Origin: Microbacteriaceae bacterium 3FA27C10
Lineage (GTDB): Bacteria; Actinomycetota; Actinomycetes; Actinomycetales; Microbacteriaceae
Assembly: GCA_005502775.1 (NCBI GenBank)
Contig: SCNI01000014.1
Location: 21,439 to 85,438 of the forward strand
Direction of reading: 5' to 3'
Length of the DNA stretch: 64,000 bases
Each line of letters begins with the position of its first letter. The first letter of the stretch is position 1. Both the position numbers and the translations under genes were made by a program. A model generated the notes under the pieces. That model was not told where the DNA came from. It worked only from the letters and a program-made list of their open reading frames with translations, and ran no database searches. Below, piece by piece: positions 46,352 to 54,298 of this stretch.

Positions 46352-46790
46352 CGGCCCAGAGCACCCACAAGATCTCCCTGGTCGACCGCGCGCAGAGCGT
46401 GAAGCCGGCCGACATCTCGATCGCGGCCCTCGCGCGGCTCGTTGCCGACGCCAAGTCAGCCGAACATCGCCACCCACTTCTCTCGCAGATGAGGGTGCGC
46501 GCTGGTGCCGACTGGGTCGGTCACGTGAGGCGGATGCTCGGCGCCGTGACGGGGTCGCAGCCGGCCGAATCCGTCCCCGACTTCGGCGTCTACAACTTGT
46601 GGGTGTTCGACGACGTCTCCGAGATGCGTGCGGAGATAGCGCGCCGAGACCGCGAGGGGGGGTCTTGCGCCTAGTCGCGGGCTACGCCTGGACGTGGAAG
46701 TTGAAGGGGCGACAGGCCGGGCTTCGACATCGAGATCGGCGAACTGCGGATGCGCTGGAGGAGCACCCAGACCGAAGGGACCCGGTACTC
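46351..46790 (+). pseudogene. DUF2075 helicase, C-proximal fragment D (frameshifted)
   Basis: Starts directly at the DndB-like stop with a second copy of the segment that ends fragment C. In frame: ISLVDRAQSVKPADIS, then HPLLSQMRVRAGADWVGHVR. The frame changes at a run of seven G near 46656-46662 (LRLVAGYAWTWKLKG follows) and again before DIEIGELRMRWRSTQTE. The helicase C-terminus is absent. It is decayed coding sequence with no likely product. Confidence 0.78.
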
Positions 46791-46850
46791 CGATAGCACC
46801 TGCGCCGGTTTGTGCCAGGGGACTCGAGCGACTGATCTAGCGAGCTACGG

Positions 46851-47000
46851 CTAGTCTGCTTGGTCGACGTAGCCCTGCAACAGGTCTTTGACTACATCTG
46901 TCAGCGTGCGCCCTTGCCGTGCTGCCTTTTCCTGAGCTGCCAAGTACAACTCGGGTGGAATTCGAAACGACTTGTGCGGCGTCTTCGGCTGATTAGGCAT
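46851..47000 (-). CDS. Ribbon-helix-helix-like small protein (antitoxin-like)
   Basis: 49 aa from ATG 47000: HKSFRIPPELYLAAQEKAAR followed by QGRTLTDVVKDLLQGYVDQAD. This is the CopG/Arc pattern of a basic strand then two helices. It is divergent from another RHH-like gene, with a dyad between them. No toxin is adjacent on its own strand, so it may be a lone repressor. Confidence 0.68.
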   Translation of the reverse strand: MPNQPKTPHKSFRIPPELYLAAQEKAARQGRTLTDVVKDLLQGYVDQAD

Positions 47001-47053
47001 TGACTCATCGTGCCAGAGTTGGGATTCAACCAAGACTATTGCGAGGTGTACAT

Positions 47054-47073
47054 CCACCAAATAACCTTGGTGG
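47054..47073. promoter_or_regulatory. Operator between the divergent RHH-like genes
   Basis: CCACCAA-ATAACC-TTGGTGG, a perfect 7-bp inverted repeat. It covers TAACCT (47062-47067), the probable -10 that ends 7 bases before the ATG at 47075, so a bound RHH dimer would block that leaderless promoter. Confidence 0.68.
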
Positions 47074-47074
47074 T

Positions 47075-47500
47075 ATGACACCTTCATCGATCTTCGCATC
47101 TGTGATTGTCCCGGCCTATCTGGCAGATGCCTTCAGGCGCCGGGCGCGAGAGGACCAGTTGTGCGCGGAGGAAGCACTCGTTCGCTTGCTTTCTGATTGG
47201 GTGAACGACCCTGAGCCAAAGCCCGATTGGAAGGACTTGCCTAAATCGCTGTACGAGACCGAGCAGGAGGCGGCCGAGCTCGGCGACATCGGATCGGCTT
47301 CACAGCCAATTCATCTCGGGCGTGACCGCAAGTTGCGTCGCTGCCGACACTGCGGAATTCGCGTGCCGAAGTTGCGTCGAGTCATGCCCTGGAAGGCGTG
47401 CTCAGAGGATTGTTCGGACGAGCTTTGGATCAAAGCGAATCTCGCCAACGTTGAATCTCCAAGGTTGAGCAGCTGGAATTCTCAATTGAATGCGGGCTAA
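47075..47500 (+). CDS. RHH-like protein with C-terminal Cys cluster, unknown
   Basis: 141 aa. The start MTPSSIFASVIVPAYLADAF with RRRAREDQLCAEEALVRLL resembles a strand-helix-helix DNA-binding unit. The C-terminus holds CRHCGIRVPKLRRVMPWKAC and CSEDC, a likely zinc site. TAACCT 7 bases upstream suggests a leaderless start. It stands 350 bases before the methyltransferase genes and could be their controller, but this is inference. Confidence 0.65.
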   Translation: MTPSSIFASVIVPAYLADAFRRRAREDQLCAEEALVRLLSDWVNDPEPKPDWKDLPKSLYETEQEAAELGDIGSASQPIHLGRDRKLRRCRHCGIRVPKLRRVMPWKACSEDCSDELWIKANLANVESPRLSSWNSQLNAG

Positions 47501-47850
47501 CTTGAGTCGATGAACTGCATCATCCGATCGGACTCGAAGAGCTCGGCGGACTGCGCTCGAATATTCGTGTCTCCTTGGGCGGGCTCCAAATCGCTCGCTC
47601 CGAGCGCTTGATGCCATAGAGAGCGTGATCGGCGGACTGCGCCCATGAATGTGGTTTCAAGGAGAGCTCGGGAAGCAACCCAATTGAGATGGCCTGCCGC
47701 TTTTGGCTGGGAGACCGTTCTGCTCCGGTGTGGCAGGAGGGCCGACCGGGTCGGAGAAGGTACCGTAGCAACACTACTTTGGCGCCGCAATGTCGGTGGC
47801 CCGCGTTAGGTTGGGCAAAAGTTCAGATCCAAGTTTTGAAGGGGTGCGTA
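47501..47850. other. Intergenic region before the restriction-modification unit
   Basis: It must contain the promoter of the methyltransferase genes. A minus-strand frame (47497-47790, 97 codons, ending AQSAELFESDRMMQFIDSS) has no start signal and no family I recognise; it may be the tail of a lost gene. Otherwise nothing is visible. Confidence 0.45.
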
Positions 47851-48972
47851 GTGATCCACTCGCTGCCAGTTATTGATCTTTTTGCGGGAGCAGGTGGGCT
47901 CGGCGTTGGCGCGCAACGCGCCGGCGCCGACCTTCGGCTATCCATCGATAACGACGCCTTTTCTGTTGAAACACTCAAGGCGAATCCGGGCTTGCACCTC
48001 GGAGAGGCGGTTCACGCAGACGTAACGAACCTTCACGGCACGGACCTCCGCAGAATGGCGGGCCTCCGCGCGGGCGAAGACGTCGTAGTTATCGGCGGGG
48101 CTCCCTGCCAGCCGTTCAGTAAGGCGGCCTATTGGGTCGATAAAGGCGGAGAAGCCGCGTACAGACGCGCGCGTGCTCGGGGAGAGGCTGCCGAGCGACC
48201 TACCGAAGCCTTGGTAGCCCGACCGGATAGCCGAAGGACGCTAGTGCACGAGTTCTGGCGTCTCGTTACTGAGTCGGATGCCTCGGCGTTCGTGTTTGAG
48301 AACGTGCCCAGCATTCTTCACCCGCGAAATAAGCACATCTTCGAAGCGTTGCGCAGCGACGCCGAGTCGGCAGGTTACAAGACGCGAACTGTGGTAGCCA
48401 CAGCTACCGATTACGGGGCGGCCCAGGCGCGCCAGCGCGTCTTTCTTTTAGGTTCGCTTGAATCGACGCCTGATGCCCCGATTCAGACCCATGCCGAATC
48501 GCCCAGCTCTGGTCAGAGATCCTGGGTTACGGCTGGAGAGGCGTTGCAGCACCTATCAGGGCCGGCCTTCTCAGAAGAGGGCGAGACCGTCGAGGGCCGC
48601 TGGGCCGAGCACCTGCGACAAATCCCTCCGGGTATGAACTATAAGTTCCACACAGCTTGGGCTGGGCATCCCGAGCCCACCTTCGAAACCGAGACTCGCT
48701 ATTGGAACTTCCTTCTTAAGCTCTCTCCGGACCGGCCATCATGGACAATACCTGCTAGCCCCGGACCGTGGACCGGGCCGTTCCATTGGACAGGACGCCG
48801 ACTTCGAGTCAGTGAACTTGCAGCCCTTCAAGCATTTCCCGATGGCTACCAGTTCGCGGGCCCGCGTCGCGAGAAAGTGCGCCAGATTGGAAATGCAGTC
48901 CCATCGCTAATGGGAGAGCACATGGTTGCCTCCGTCCTACGCAGCCTCTCTGCCGCTCGACAGGCCGCCTAG
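47851..48972 (+). CDS. DNA (cytosine-5)-methyltransferase 1
   Basis: 373 aa from GTG 47851 with AAGGGG 8 bases upstream. The C5-MTase motifs are in order: I FAGAGG (11-16), IV APCQPFS with catalytic Cys86, VI ENV (150-152), VIII QARQR (192-196), and X RQIGNAVP near the C-terminus. Between VIII and X lies the target-recognition part, with IPPGMNYKFHTAWAGHPEP and LLKLSPDRPSWTI. It is followed with a one-base overlap by a second, related enzyme. Confidence 0.93.
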   Translation: MIHSLPVIDLFAGAGGLGVGAQRAGADLRLSIDNDAFSVETLKANPGLHLGEAVHADVTNLHGTDLRRMAGLRAGEDVVVIGGAPCQPFSKAAYWVDKGGEAAYRRARARGEAAERPTEALVARPDSRRTLVHEFWRLVTESDASAFVFENVPSILHPRNKHIFEALRSDAESAGYKTRTVVATATDYGAAQARQRVFLLGSLESTPDAPIQTHAESPSSGQRSWVTAGEALQHLSGPAFSEEGETVEGRWAEHLRQIPPGMNYKFHTAWAGHPEPTFETETRYWNFLLKLSPDRPSWTIPASPGPWTGPFHWTGRRLRVSELAALQAFPDGYQFAGPRREKVRQIGNAVPSLMGEHMVASVLRSLSAARQAA

Positions 48973-50051
48973 TGACCGGACCACGAGCAGTTAGCTTGTT
49001 TTCAGGATGTGGCGGACTTGATCTTGGCTTTCGTAACGCAGGCTTCCAGATTATTGCTGGCGTAGACACTGACCCTTTCTCTGCCAAAAGCCACGCCATC
49101 AACTTTCCGGAATCCACCTTCTTCGAGGGGAGCATTGCTGATTTCACTGAGGATCGAGCCATCGAGCTACTTGGTAGAGATCAACTGAGCGACGTAGACC
49201 TGCTAATTGGCGGTCCGCCTTGCCCGCCATTTTCGAAGAGTCGGTTCTACCGCACTGACAAGCCGCGGGCGATGAGCGATCCGGTCGGGGAAGTTACAAT
49301 TTCGGGGTATCTCGAAACGCTAAGGTGGCTAAAGCCGAAGGCCTTCTTGCTCGAGAATGTCGCGGGTATGGCCTTCAAAGTTCACAAAGAGACGCTCGAC
49401 CACATTCTTGAGACTGCCGCCAACCTCGGGTACAAGTGTGAATCGCGGGTGCTGAATGCGGCGGACTATGGTGTCCCGCAGATTCGCCAGCGCTTTTTCA
49501 TCGTTGGTGTGCGCGAAGGCAGCGATTTCAAGTGGCCCGACCCAACGCATCGCGATCCCGCTGTCGAGAATCAATCGACTCTTCCTGTCTGGGAGACGGC
49601 CGGCTCAGTCATTGCCGACCTCGATACAGATGAGAACGCCAAGGATGCAGGCCATGTAGCGGGGGGCAAACATCGCCATCTGCTCGAACAGATCCCGCCC
49701 GGAGACAATTACTTGTTCCTCACCGCAAAGAGGGGCCACCCAAATCCGGAGTTCGAGTGGAGAAAGCGCTACTGGTCGTTTCTCCTGAAGCTCAGCCCGG
49801 ATATGCCCTCATGGACCATCCAAGCGCGACGCTCAAATAACATGGGCCCGCTCCACTGGCGGAACCGGATTCTTCGTATTGAAGAAGTGAAGCGCCTCCA
49901 AACGTTTCCTGACGACTGGCACCTCGTGGGCAATGTCGAGCAGCAATGGCGGCAAGTCGGGAACGCCGTGCCGCCGCGTCTGGCCGAGGCTCTCGCAGTA
50001 CAGGTCGCGTCTACGCTGGCTGAATCTCAAACTGTTCGACTCGTGGCATGA
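48972..50051 (+). CDS. DNA (cytosine-5)-methyltransferase 2
   Basis: 359 aa; GTG overlaps the previous TAG. Motifs: I FSGCGG (10-15), IV GPPCPPFS with catalytic Cys84, VI ENV (128-130), VIII QIRQR (170-174), X RQVGNAVPP. Motif IV reads PCP rather than the usual PCQ. The target region shares IPPGDNYLFLTAKRGHPNP and LLKLSPDMPSWTI with the first enzyme, so the two are paralogues that probably read related or complementary strands of one asymmetric site (inference). Confidence 0.93.
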   Translation: MTGPRAVSLFSGCGGLDLGFRNAGFQIIAGVDTDPFSAKSHAINFPESTFFEGSIADFTEDRAIELLGRDQLSDVDLLIGGPPCPPFSKSRFYRTDKPRAMSDPVGEVTISGYLETLRWLKPKAFLLENVAGMAFKVHKETLDHILETAANLGYKCESRVLNAADYGVPQIRQRFFIVGVREGSDFKWPDPTHRDPAVENQSTLPVWETAGSVIADLDTDENAKDAGHVAGGKHRHLLEQIPPGDNYLFLTAKRGHPNPEFEWRKRYWSFLLKLSPDMPSWTIQARRSNNMGPLHWRNRILRIEEVKRLQTFPDDWHLVGNVEQQWRQVGNAVPPRLAEALAVQVASTLAESQTVRLVA

Positions 50052-50063
50052 CAAAGGTGGATA

Positions 50064-51527
50064 GTGCCAACTCAGAATCAACCAAAGCTTCCTGCGGCGA
50101 ACGAGTTCACTCCCGGGCAGTTGGGCGGCCCAGGCGCACTGTATGAATTGTTCGAGCTAGTTCAGAGTCGACATGGTGACAGAGACTCGATAATTGAGGC
50201 CATTCGCCTTCGATGGTTTTCTACGTCGGCCCAGGATCGTCTGGACCCTGCGGAGCGCCTTGAACAGCAGCGGAAACGAGCAGCCAACGTCGTTTCGGGT
50301 ATGAGGCAATATGGGCTCTTGGAAGCATCAACAGACCCTCTGATGCCGTCTCAACTAGGCGCTGAGATCGCGTCACACGCTAGCGAACCGGCTGTCGGCT
50401 ACGACGTATTCGTCAATTTCCTCTTACGAGAACGGCACGGGTTCGAGTTGCTCGAGATCGCGAGGAGCATTCGGAGTCGTGATGGGACGGTAAGTAAGTC
50501 TGCGGTCGACGTCGACTTAATTGCTCGCGGTTACTCGGTGTCCACGAACAGTTCCTACTCCGGCAAGCTCCGTCAGTGGCTTGAAATCGCTGGTGTCGTC
50601 AACGAGAAGTGGGAAGTTGATGACGCGCGTCTAGTGGAACTTGGTGGGATCAGCCTTGACGGCATTGGCAATTGGCGCAATCTGACCGCAGACCAACAGG
50701 CCGTTATTGAAGTCCTGCGTATTCGATGGACCGGAAATCAAGAGGCAATCCCGTCAAGCGAGTTGCTCGAACTACTTCGACAGCGAAATGTTGATTTCAA
50801 CCCAGGACAGGTCAAGAGGCAAATATATGGTCCTTTGGCTGCCAGCGGATGGATTACCCACGAGGTCACTTCGAGCGGTAGAGGCGGCAAAGGGGGGCTC
50901 ATATCGCTTACCCCGCGAGCCCTCGATGCTGATATTGCGCTTATCAGTGGTCTCAAGCTGGGGGATATTCCCGTCGAATTGCAGAGAGAACTCGGGCGTC
51001 CTCTGCCAGAGATAATTGCCGACCTGGATTCTGACGACACCGGAATCAAGGGTGCGGCGTTGGAGTTGCTCTCGCTCAGAATCGCGGCTGATGCAGGACT
51101 GCTGCCCGTGGAACTTCGACTACGCGGGTCCCAGACAGGAGGCGCGGAGGTGGATTTGGTTGCGGAGATGGCCAACCTACATTTCTCGAGGTGGCTGTTT
51201 CAATGCAAGAACCAGACGGCGCGCGTAGGTTTGAGCGTTCTGGCCAAGGAAGTCGGGATGGCGACGCTTCTGCGAGCACAGGTTGTAGTTATAGTGACGA
51301 CTAGCACGTTTGCTCGTACTGTCCGGACATATGCAAGGCAGGCCGCTGAGTCAAGTGCGATTCAAATAGTTCTTCTCGATAGGAACTCACTTGCTGCCTA
51401 TCGAAGAGAGGGCCCGCGAGCGCTCCGAGCGGAACTTAGGCAGTATGCTTTGGACTCTTTGACGCTCAAGCGTTCCCAACTTGCCGCTGTTCCGAGCGAT
51501 GCCGAACAAATGGACGAGGGTGAATAG
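50064..51527 (+). CDS. Winged-helix PD-(D/E)XK restriction endonuclease
   Basis: 487 aa from GTG 50064 with AAAGGTGG upstream, 12 bases after methyltransferase 2. Residues 20-310 look like a series of winged-helix modules (SSYSGKLRQWLEIAGVVNEK is one). A Mrr-like nuclease domain follows: Glu334 in ALELLSLRIAADAG, Glu362-Asp364 in GGAEVDLVAEM, and Q380-K382 in LFQCKN. The QCK form is common in restriction enzymes. With the two methyltransferases it makes a compact restriction-modification system; its site is unknown. Confidence 0.85.
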   Translation: MPTQNQPKLPAANEFTPGQLGGPGALYELFELVQSRHGDRDSIIEAIRLRWFSTSAQDRLDPAERLEQQRKRAANVVSGMRQYGLLEASTDPLMPSQLGAEIASHASEPAVGYDVFVNFLLRERHGFELLEIARSIRSRDGTVSKSAVDVDLIARGYSVSTNSSYSGKLRQWLEIAGVVNEKWEVDDARLVELGGISLDGIGNWRNLTADQQAVIEVLRIRWTGNQEAIPSSELLELLRQRNVDFNPGQVKRQIYGPLAASGWITHEVTSSGRGGKGGLISLTPRALDADIALISGLKLGDIPVELQRELGRPLPEIIADLDSDDTGIKGAALELLSLRIAADAGLLPVELRLRGSQTGGAEVDLVAEMANLHFSRWLFQCKNQTARVGLSVLAKEVGMATLLRAQVVVIVTTSTFARTVRTYARQAAESSAIQIVLLDRNSLAAYRREGPRALRAELRQYALDSLTLKRSQLAAVPSDAEQMDEGE

Positions 51528-51858
51528 CGGTACAAACTGTACCGCCCTCACACCTCAGCTTGGCGACACGTGTCGTGCGCACGATCTAGGGTCACTGTTG
51601 TGCCCACGGAGCGCCTTCGTGACTTCTGGCTGCCCAATGGCGACTTGCTCTACATCCCGTCCAGCCCGTGTAGGCATGTCTGTCTCGGCGCCGGCTGAAG
51701 TGACTATCCATGCGAGGCTGTAGCGCTCACAAGCAGGCCACCCGCGTCTGAGAGACGACCTGGGCGGCCCGTCCGACCTCGATCGCGCATCGGCCGCGCT
51801 ATTTTCAATGTCTGACGAACTCGTCCCGATAGTCGATATTGATTCCGAGCGCGACATC
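51528..51858. other. Intergenic region at the island edge
   Basis: No gene supported. Two overlapping short frames show no start signals or family patterns. Composition changes from the lower-GC island to normal high-GC sequence across this stretch. Confidence 0.5.
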
Positions 51859-51995
51859 TCAGGTCTGCGGCAGGAAGCCCTTCTCGTTCACGCTGACGGC
51901 GATCGAGAACAGGATCGCGTCGCGCTCGTCTCCCTGCACGTTCTCGAGGTTTTTCACGAACAGGCCCTCGCTGTCGTTGCCGAGCTTCAGCGGTC
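51859..51995 (-). pseudogene. Remnant of a superfamily I helicase (DUF4011/DUF3320 type)
   Basis: The minus-strand frame reads GLFVKNLENVQGDERDAILF then SIAVSVNEKGFLPQT and stops. FVKNLENVQGDERD is the conserved motif V region of large SF1 helicases of the DUF4011 group; homologues continue into NVAVTRAR, which is missing. About 45 codons are left, overlapping by a few bases the end of the small membrane-protein gene. A decayed island gene. Confidence 0.65.
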
Positions 51996-52196
51996 GCTTC
52001 CGCGGCGGCGGAGGCCCGCCACGAGCAGCACGATGCCGAGAACCACGAGCGCGCCGCCGATGTAGAGCCAGGTGCGGTCGCCGGTCATGGAGCTGCCGGG
52101 GATGAGGTTCGCGCCCTGTCCGGCGAAGACGGCTCCGATCAGCAGAGCGACAGCACCGACGATGGTGAGCGTTACGCGCCCGGCTCTGCTTCTCAT
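51987..52196 (-). CDS. Small two-helix membrane protein
   Basis: 69 aa from the ATG at 52196 (a GTG lies 9 bases upstream). Two membrane segments, about residues 8-28 and 45-63, are followed by a basic end GLRRRGSDR. TAGCGT ends 7 bases before the ATG, a leaderless arrangement. Function unknown. Confidence 0.7.
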   Translation of the reverse strand: MRSRAGRVTLTIVGAVALLIGAVFAGQGANLIPGSSMTGDRTWLYIGGALVVLGIVLLVAGLRRRGSDR

Positions 52197-52300
52197 GGTC
52201 GTCACGCTACTCGGGTTCGGTGCTGAGGCGCTTGTTAGGCAGAGAACTGGTGGTGGATGGCACCCGGCGGGTTGGGCCCGCGACGGGGGTGTCGCGCAGA

Positions 52301-53083
52301 TCAGGCGGTGACGCGTTCGAGGTCCGCGGTGATCGCGGCCGCCGTGGACTGCAGGGCGGGCACGAACTCGTCGCGCATCCGTTCCAGGGTGGTCGAGAGC
52401 GTGGTCGACACGTTGACGGCTGCGACCACGCTGCCGCGGCGGCTCACCGGCACCGCCACCGAGCGCAGGCCGAGCTCGAGTTCTTGATCGACGATCGACC
52501 AGCCCTGCCGGCGCACGCGCGACAGCTCGGCGGCGATCGCGACGGCGTCGTGGAGGGTGTTCGGCGTGAGCGGCGGCACCTCGAGCAGCTCGGGGCGGGC
52601 GGTGAGCTGCGCCTCGGGGAGCGCGGCCAGCAGCACGCGGCCCATCGAGGTGGCCGCGGCGGGGAAGCGGGTTCCGATCGTGATCGTGACCGCCATGATT
52701 CGCCGGGAGGGCACCCGGGCGATGTAGACGATCTCGCCGTCGCTCAGCACCGAGGCCGAGCTCGACTCGCCGAGCGACTGCGAGAGGCTCTCGAGGTGCG
52801 GCTGTGCGATCTCGGGCAGGGTCAGACCCGCCAGATAGCTGTAGCCGAGCTCGAGCACCTTCGGCGTGAGCGCGAAGTTCCTCTCGTCACTCCGCACGTA
52901 GCCGAGCTCGGTGAGCGTGAGGAGAAAGCGCCGCGCCGTGGCACGGGAGAGGCCGGTGACGGCCGCCACCTCGCTCAGGGTCATCTCGGGGCGCTCGGCA
53001 CCGAACGCCGAGATCACCGCCAGGCCCCGCGCGAGCGACTGCACGTAGGGGCCCTCGCCCGTGTCTCTCATCTCGTCAGCCAC
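52301..53083 (-). CDS. IclR-family regulator, PcaR/PobR-like
   Basis: 260 aa. The N-terminal winged HTH is MTLSEVAAVTGLSRATARRF (about residues 34-53); the IclR effector domain follows, with GEIVYIARVPSRR and GTRFPAAATSMGRVLLA. It is of the subgroup that controls beta-ketoadipate pathway genes. It starts 42 bases after pcaF on the same strand, and TAGCCT ends 6 bases before its GTG, so it also has its own probable leaderless promoter. The target site is likely ahead of pcaI. Confidence 0.9.
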   Translation of the reverse strand: MADEMRDTGEGPYVQSLARGLAVISAFGAERPEMTLSEVAAVTGLSRATARRFLLTLTELGYVRSDERNFALTPKVLELGYSYLAGLTLPEIAQPHLESLSQSLGESSSASVLSDGEIVYIARVPSRRIMAVTITIGTRFPAAATSMGRVLLAALPEAQLTARPELLEVPPLTPNTLHDAVAIAAELSRVRRQGWSIVDQELELGLRSVAVPVSRRGSVVAAVNVSTTLSTTLERMRDEFVPALQSTAAAITADLERVTA

Positions 53084-53125
53084 CCTGTCAGGCTAGCGTC
53101 GCTCCACCGTCTCGGCCGCGAGCCC

Positions 53126-54298
53126 TCACCGCTCCAGAACGACGGCGAGACCTTGGCCGACCCCGATGCAGATCGCGGCGACGGCGACTCCGCGCCCACG
53201 CCGCGCCAGCTCGTGCGCGGCGTGCCCGATGATGCGGCCGCCAGAGGCCCCGAGCGGATGACCCAGCGCGATCGCGCCGCCGTGGATGTTCACCTTCTCG
53301 GGGTCGAGATCGGGCCAGAGCCGCAGGCAGGCCAGCGACTGCACGGCGAAGGCCTCGTTGAGCTCGACCACGTCGACGTCGGCCCAGGTCTTGCCCGCGT
53401 TCGCGAGCGCCCGGTTCACTGCCTCGACCGGCCCGATGCCGAAGACATCGGGGTCGACCGCCGCAGCGCCGCGCCCGATGATGCGGGCGAGCGGCTCCGC
53501 GTCGAGGGGCGCGTTCTCGGCACCGACGATCACCATCGACGCGCCGTCGTTCAGCGGCGACGCGTTGCCGGCCGTGATCGTGCCGTCGGGCCGGAACGCC
53601 GGCTTCAGGGCCGCCAGCGACTCGAGGGTCGAATCGGCGCGGATGCCCTCGTCGCGCTCGAGCGCCGCGCCCGGCACCGGCACGATCTCGCCGTCGTAGA
53701 AGCCGGCATCCCAGGCGGCCGCCGCCTTCGTGTGGCTCGCGACCGCGAAGGCATCCTGCTCCTCGCGGCCGATGCCGAAGCGCTCGGCGAGGATCTCGTT
53801 CGACTCGCCCAGCGAGATCGTCCACTCCTTCGGCATCCGCGGGTTCACCAGCCGCCAGCCCAGCGTCGTCGAGTGCAGGGTCTCGTTGCCCGCCGGGTAG
53901 GTGCGCTCGGGCTTCGACAGCACCCACGGCGCCCGGCTCATCGACTCGACCCCGCCCGCGAGCACGAGCCGGGAGTCGCCGGACTCGACGGCCCGGGAGG
54001 CGTCCATCACGGCCTGCACCCCCGAACCGCAGAGGCGGTTGACCGTGATGCCGGGAACGGATGTCGGCAGCCCCGCCAGCAGCACCGCCATGCGCGCGAC
54101 GTCGCGGTTGTCCTCGCCGGCCTGGTTCGCGGCACCGGCGACCACGTCGTCGATCAGCGCCGGGTCGAGCTGCGGATGTCGGTCGAGCACCCCGCGCAGG
54201 ACCGTGGCGAGCAGGTCGTCGGGCCGGATGTGGGCGAGCCCCTTCCCGAAGCGCCCGAACGGCGTGCGCACGGCGTCGTAGACGAAACTGGCGATCAT
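53126..54298 (-). CDS. pcaF: 3-oxoadipyl-CoA thiolase
   Basis: 390 aa thiolase. The catalytic Cys is in VNRLCGSGVQAV (about residue 90), His and the second Cys in the C-terminal NIHGGAIALGHPLGASGG and AICIGVGQG. It splits 3-oxoadipyl-CoA into succinyl-CoA and acetyl-CoA, the last step of the beta-ketoadipate pathway. The assignment to PcaF rests on its 4-base overlap with the CoA-transferase subunit gene; by sequence alone it could be another acyl-CoA thiolase. Confidence 0.9.
   Translation of the reverse strand: MIASFVYDAVRTPFGRFGKGLAHIRPDDLLATVLRGVLDRHPQLDPALIDDVVAGAANQAGEDNRDVARMAVLLAGLPTSVPGITVNRLCGSGVQAVMDASRAVESGDSRLVLAGGVESMSRAPWVLSKPERTYPAGNETLHSTTLGWRLVNPRMPKEWTISLGESNEILAERFGIGREEQDAFAVASHTKAAAAWDAGFYDGEIVPVPGAALERDEGIRADSTLESLAALKPAFRPDGTITAGNASPLNDGASMVIVGAENAPLDAEPLARIIGRGAAAVDPDVFGIGPVEAVNRALANAGKTWADVDVVELNEAFAVQSLACLRLWPDLDPEKVNIHGGAIALGHPLGASGGRIIGHAAHELARRGRGVAVAAICIGVGQGLAVVLER

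Noticed and set aside
47497..47790. 97-codon minus-strand frame before the methyltransferases
   Set aside because: No start signal and no recognisable domain; at most the tail of a lost gene.
42342..52000. Prophage or integrative element
   Set aside because: No integrase, capsid, terminase or attachment repeat is visible; the region looks like an accumulation of accessory genes rather than one mobile element.
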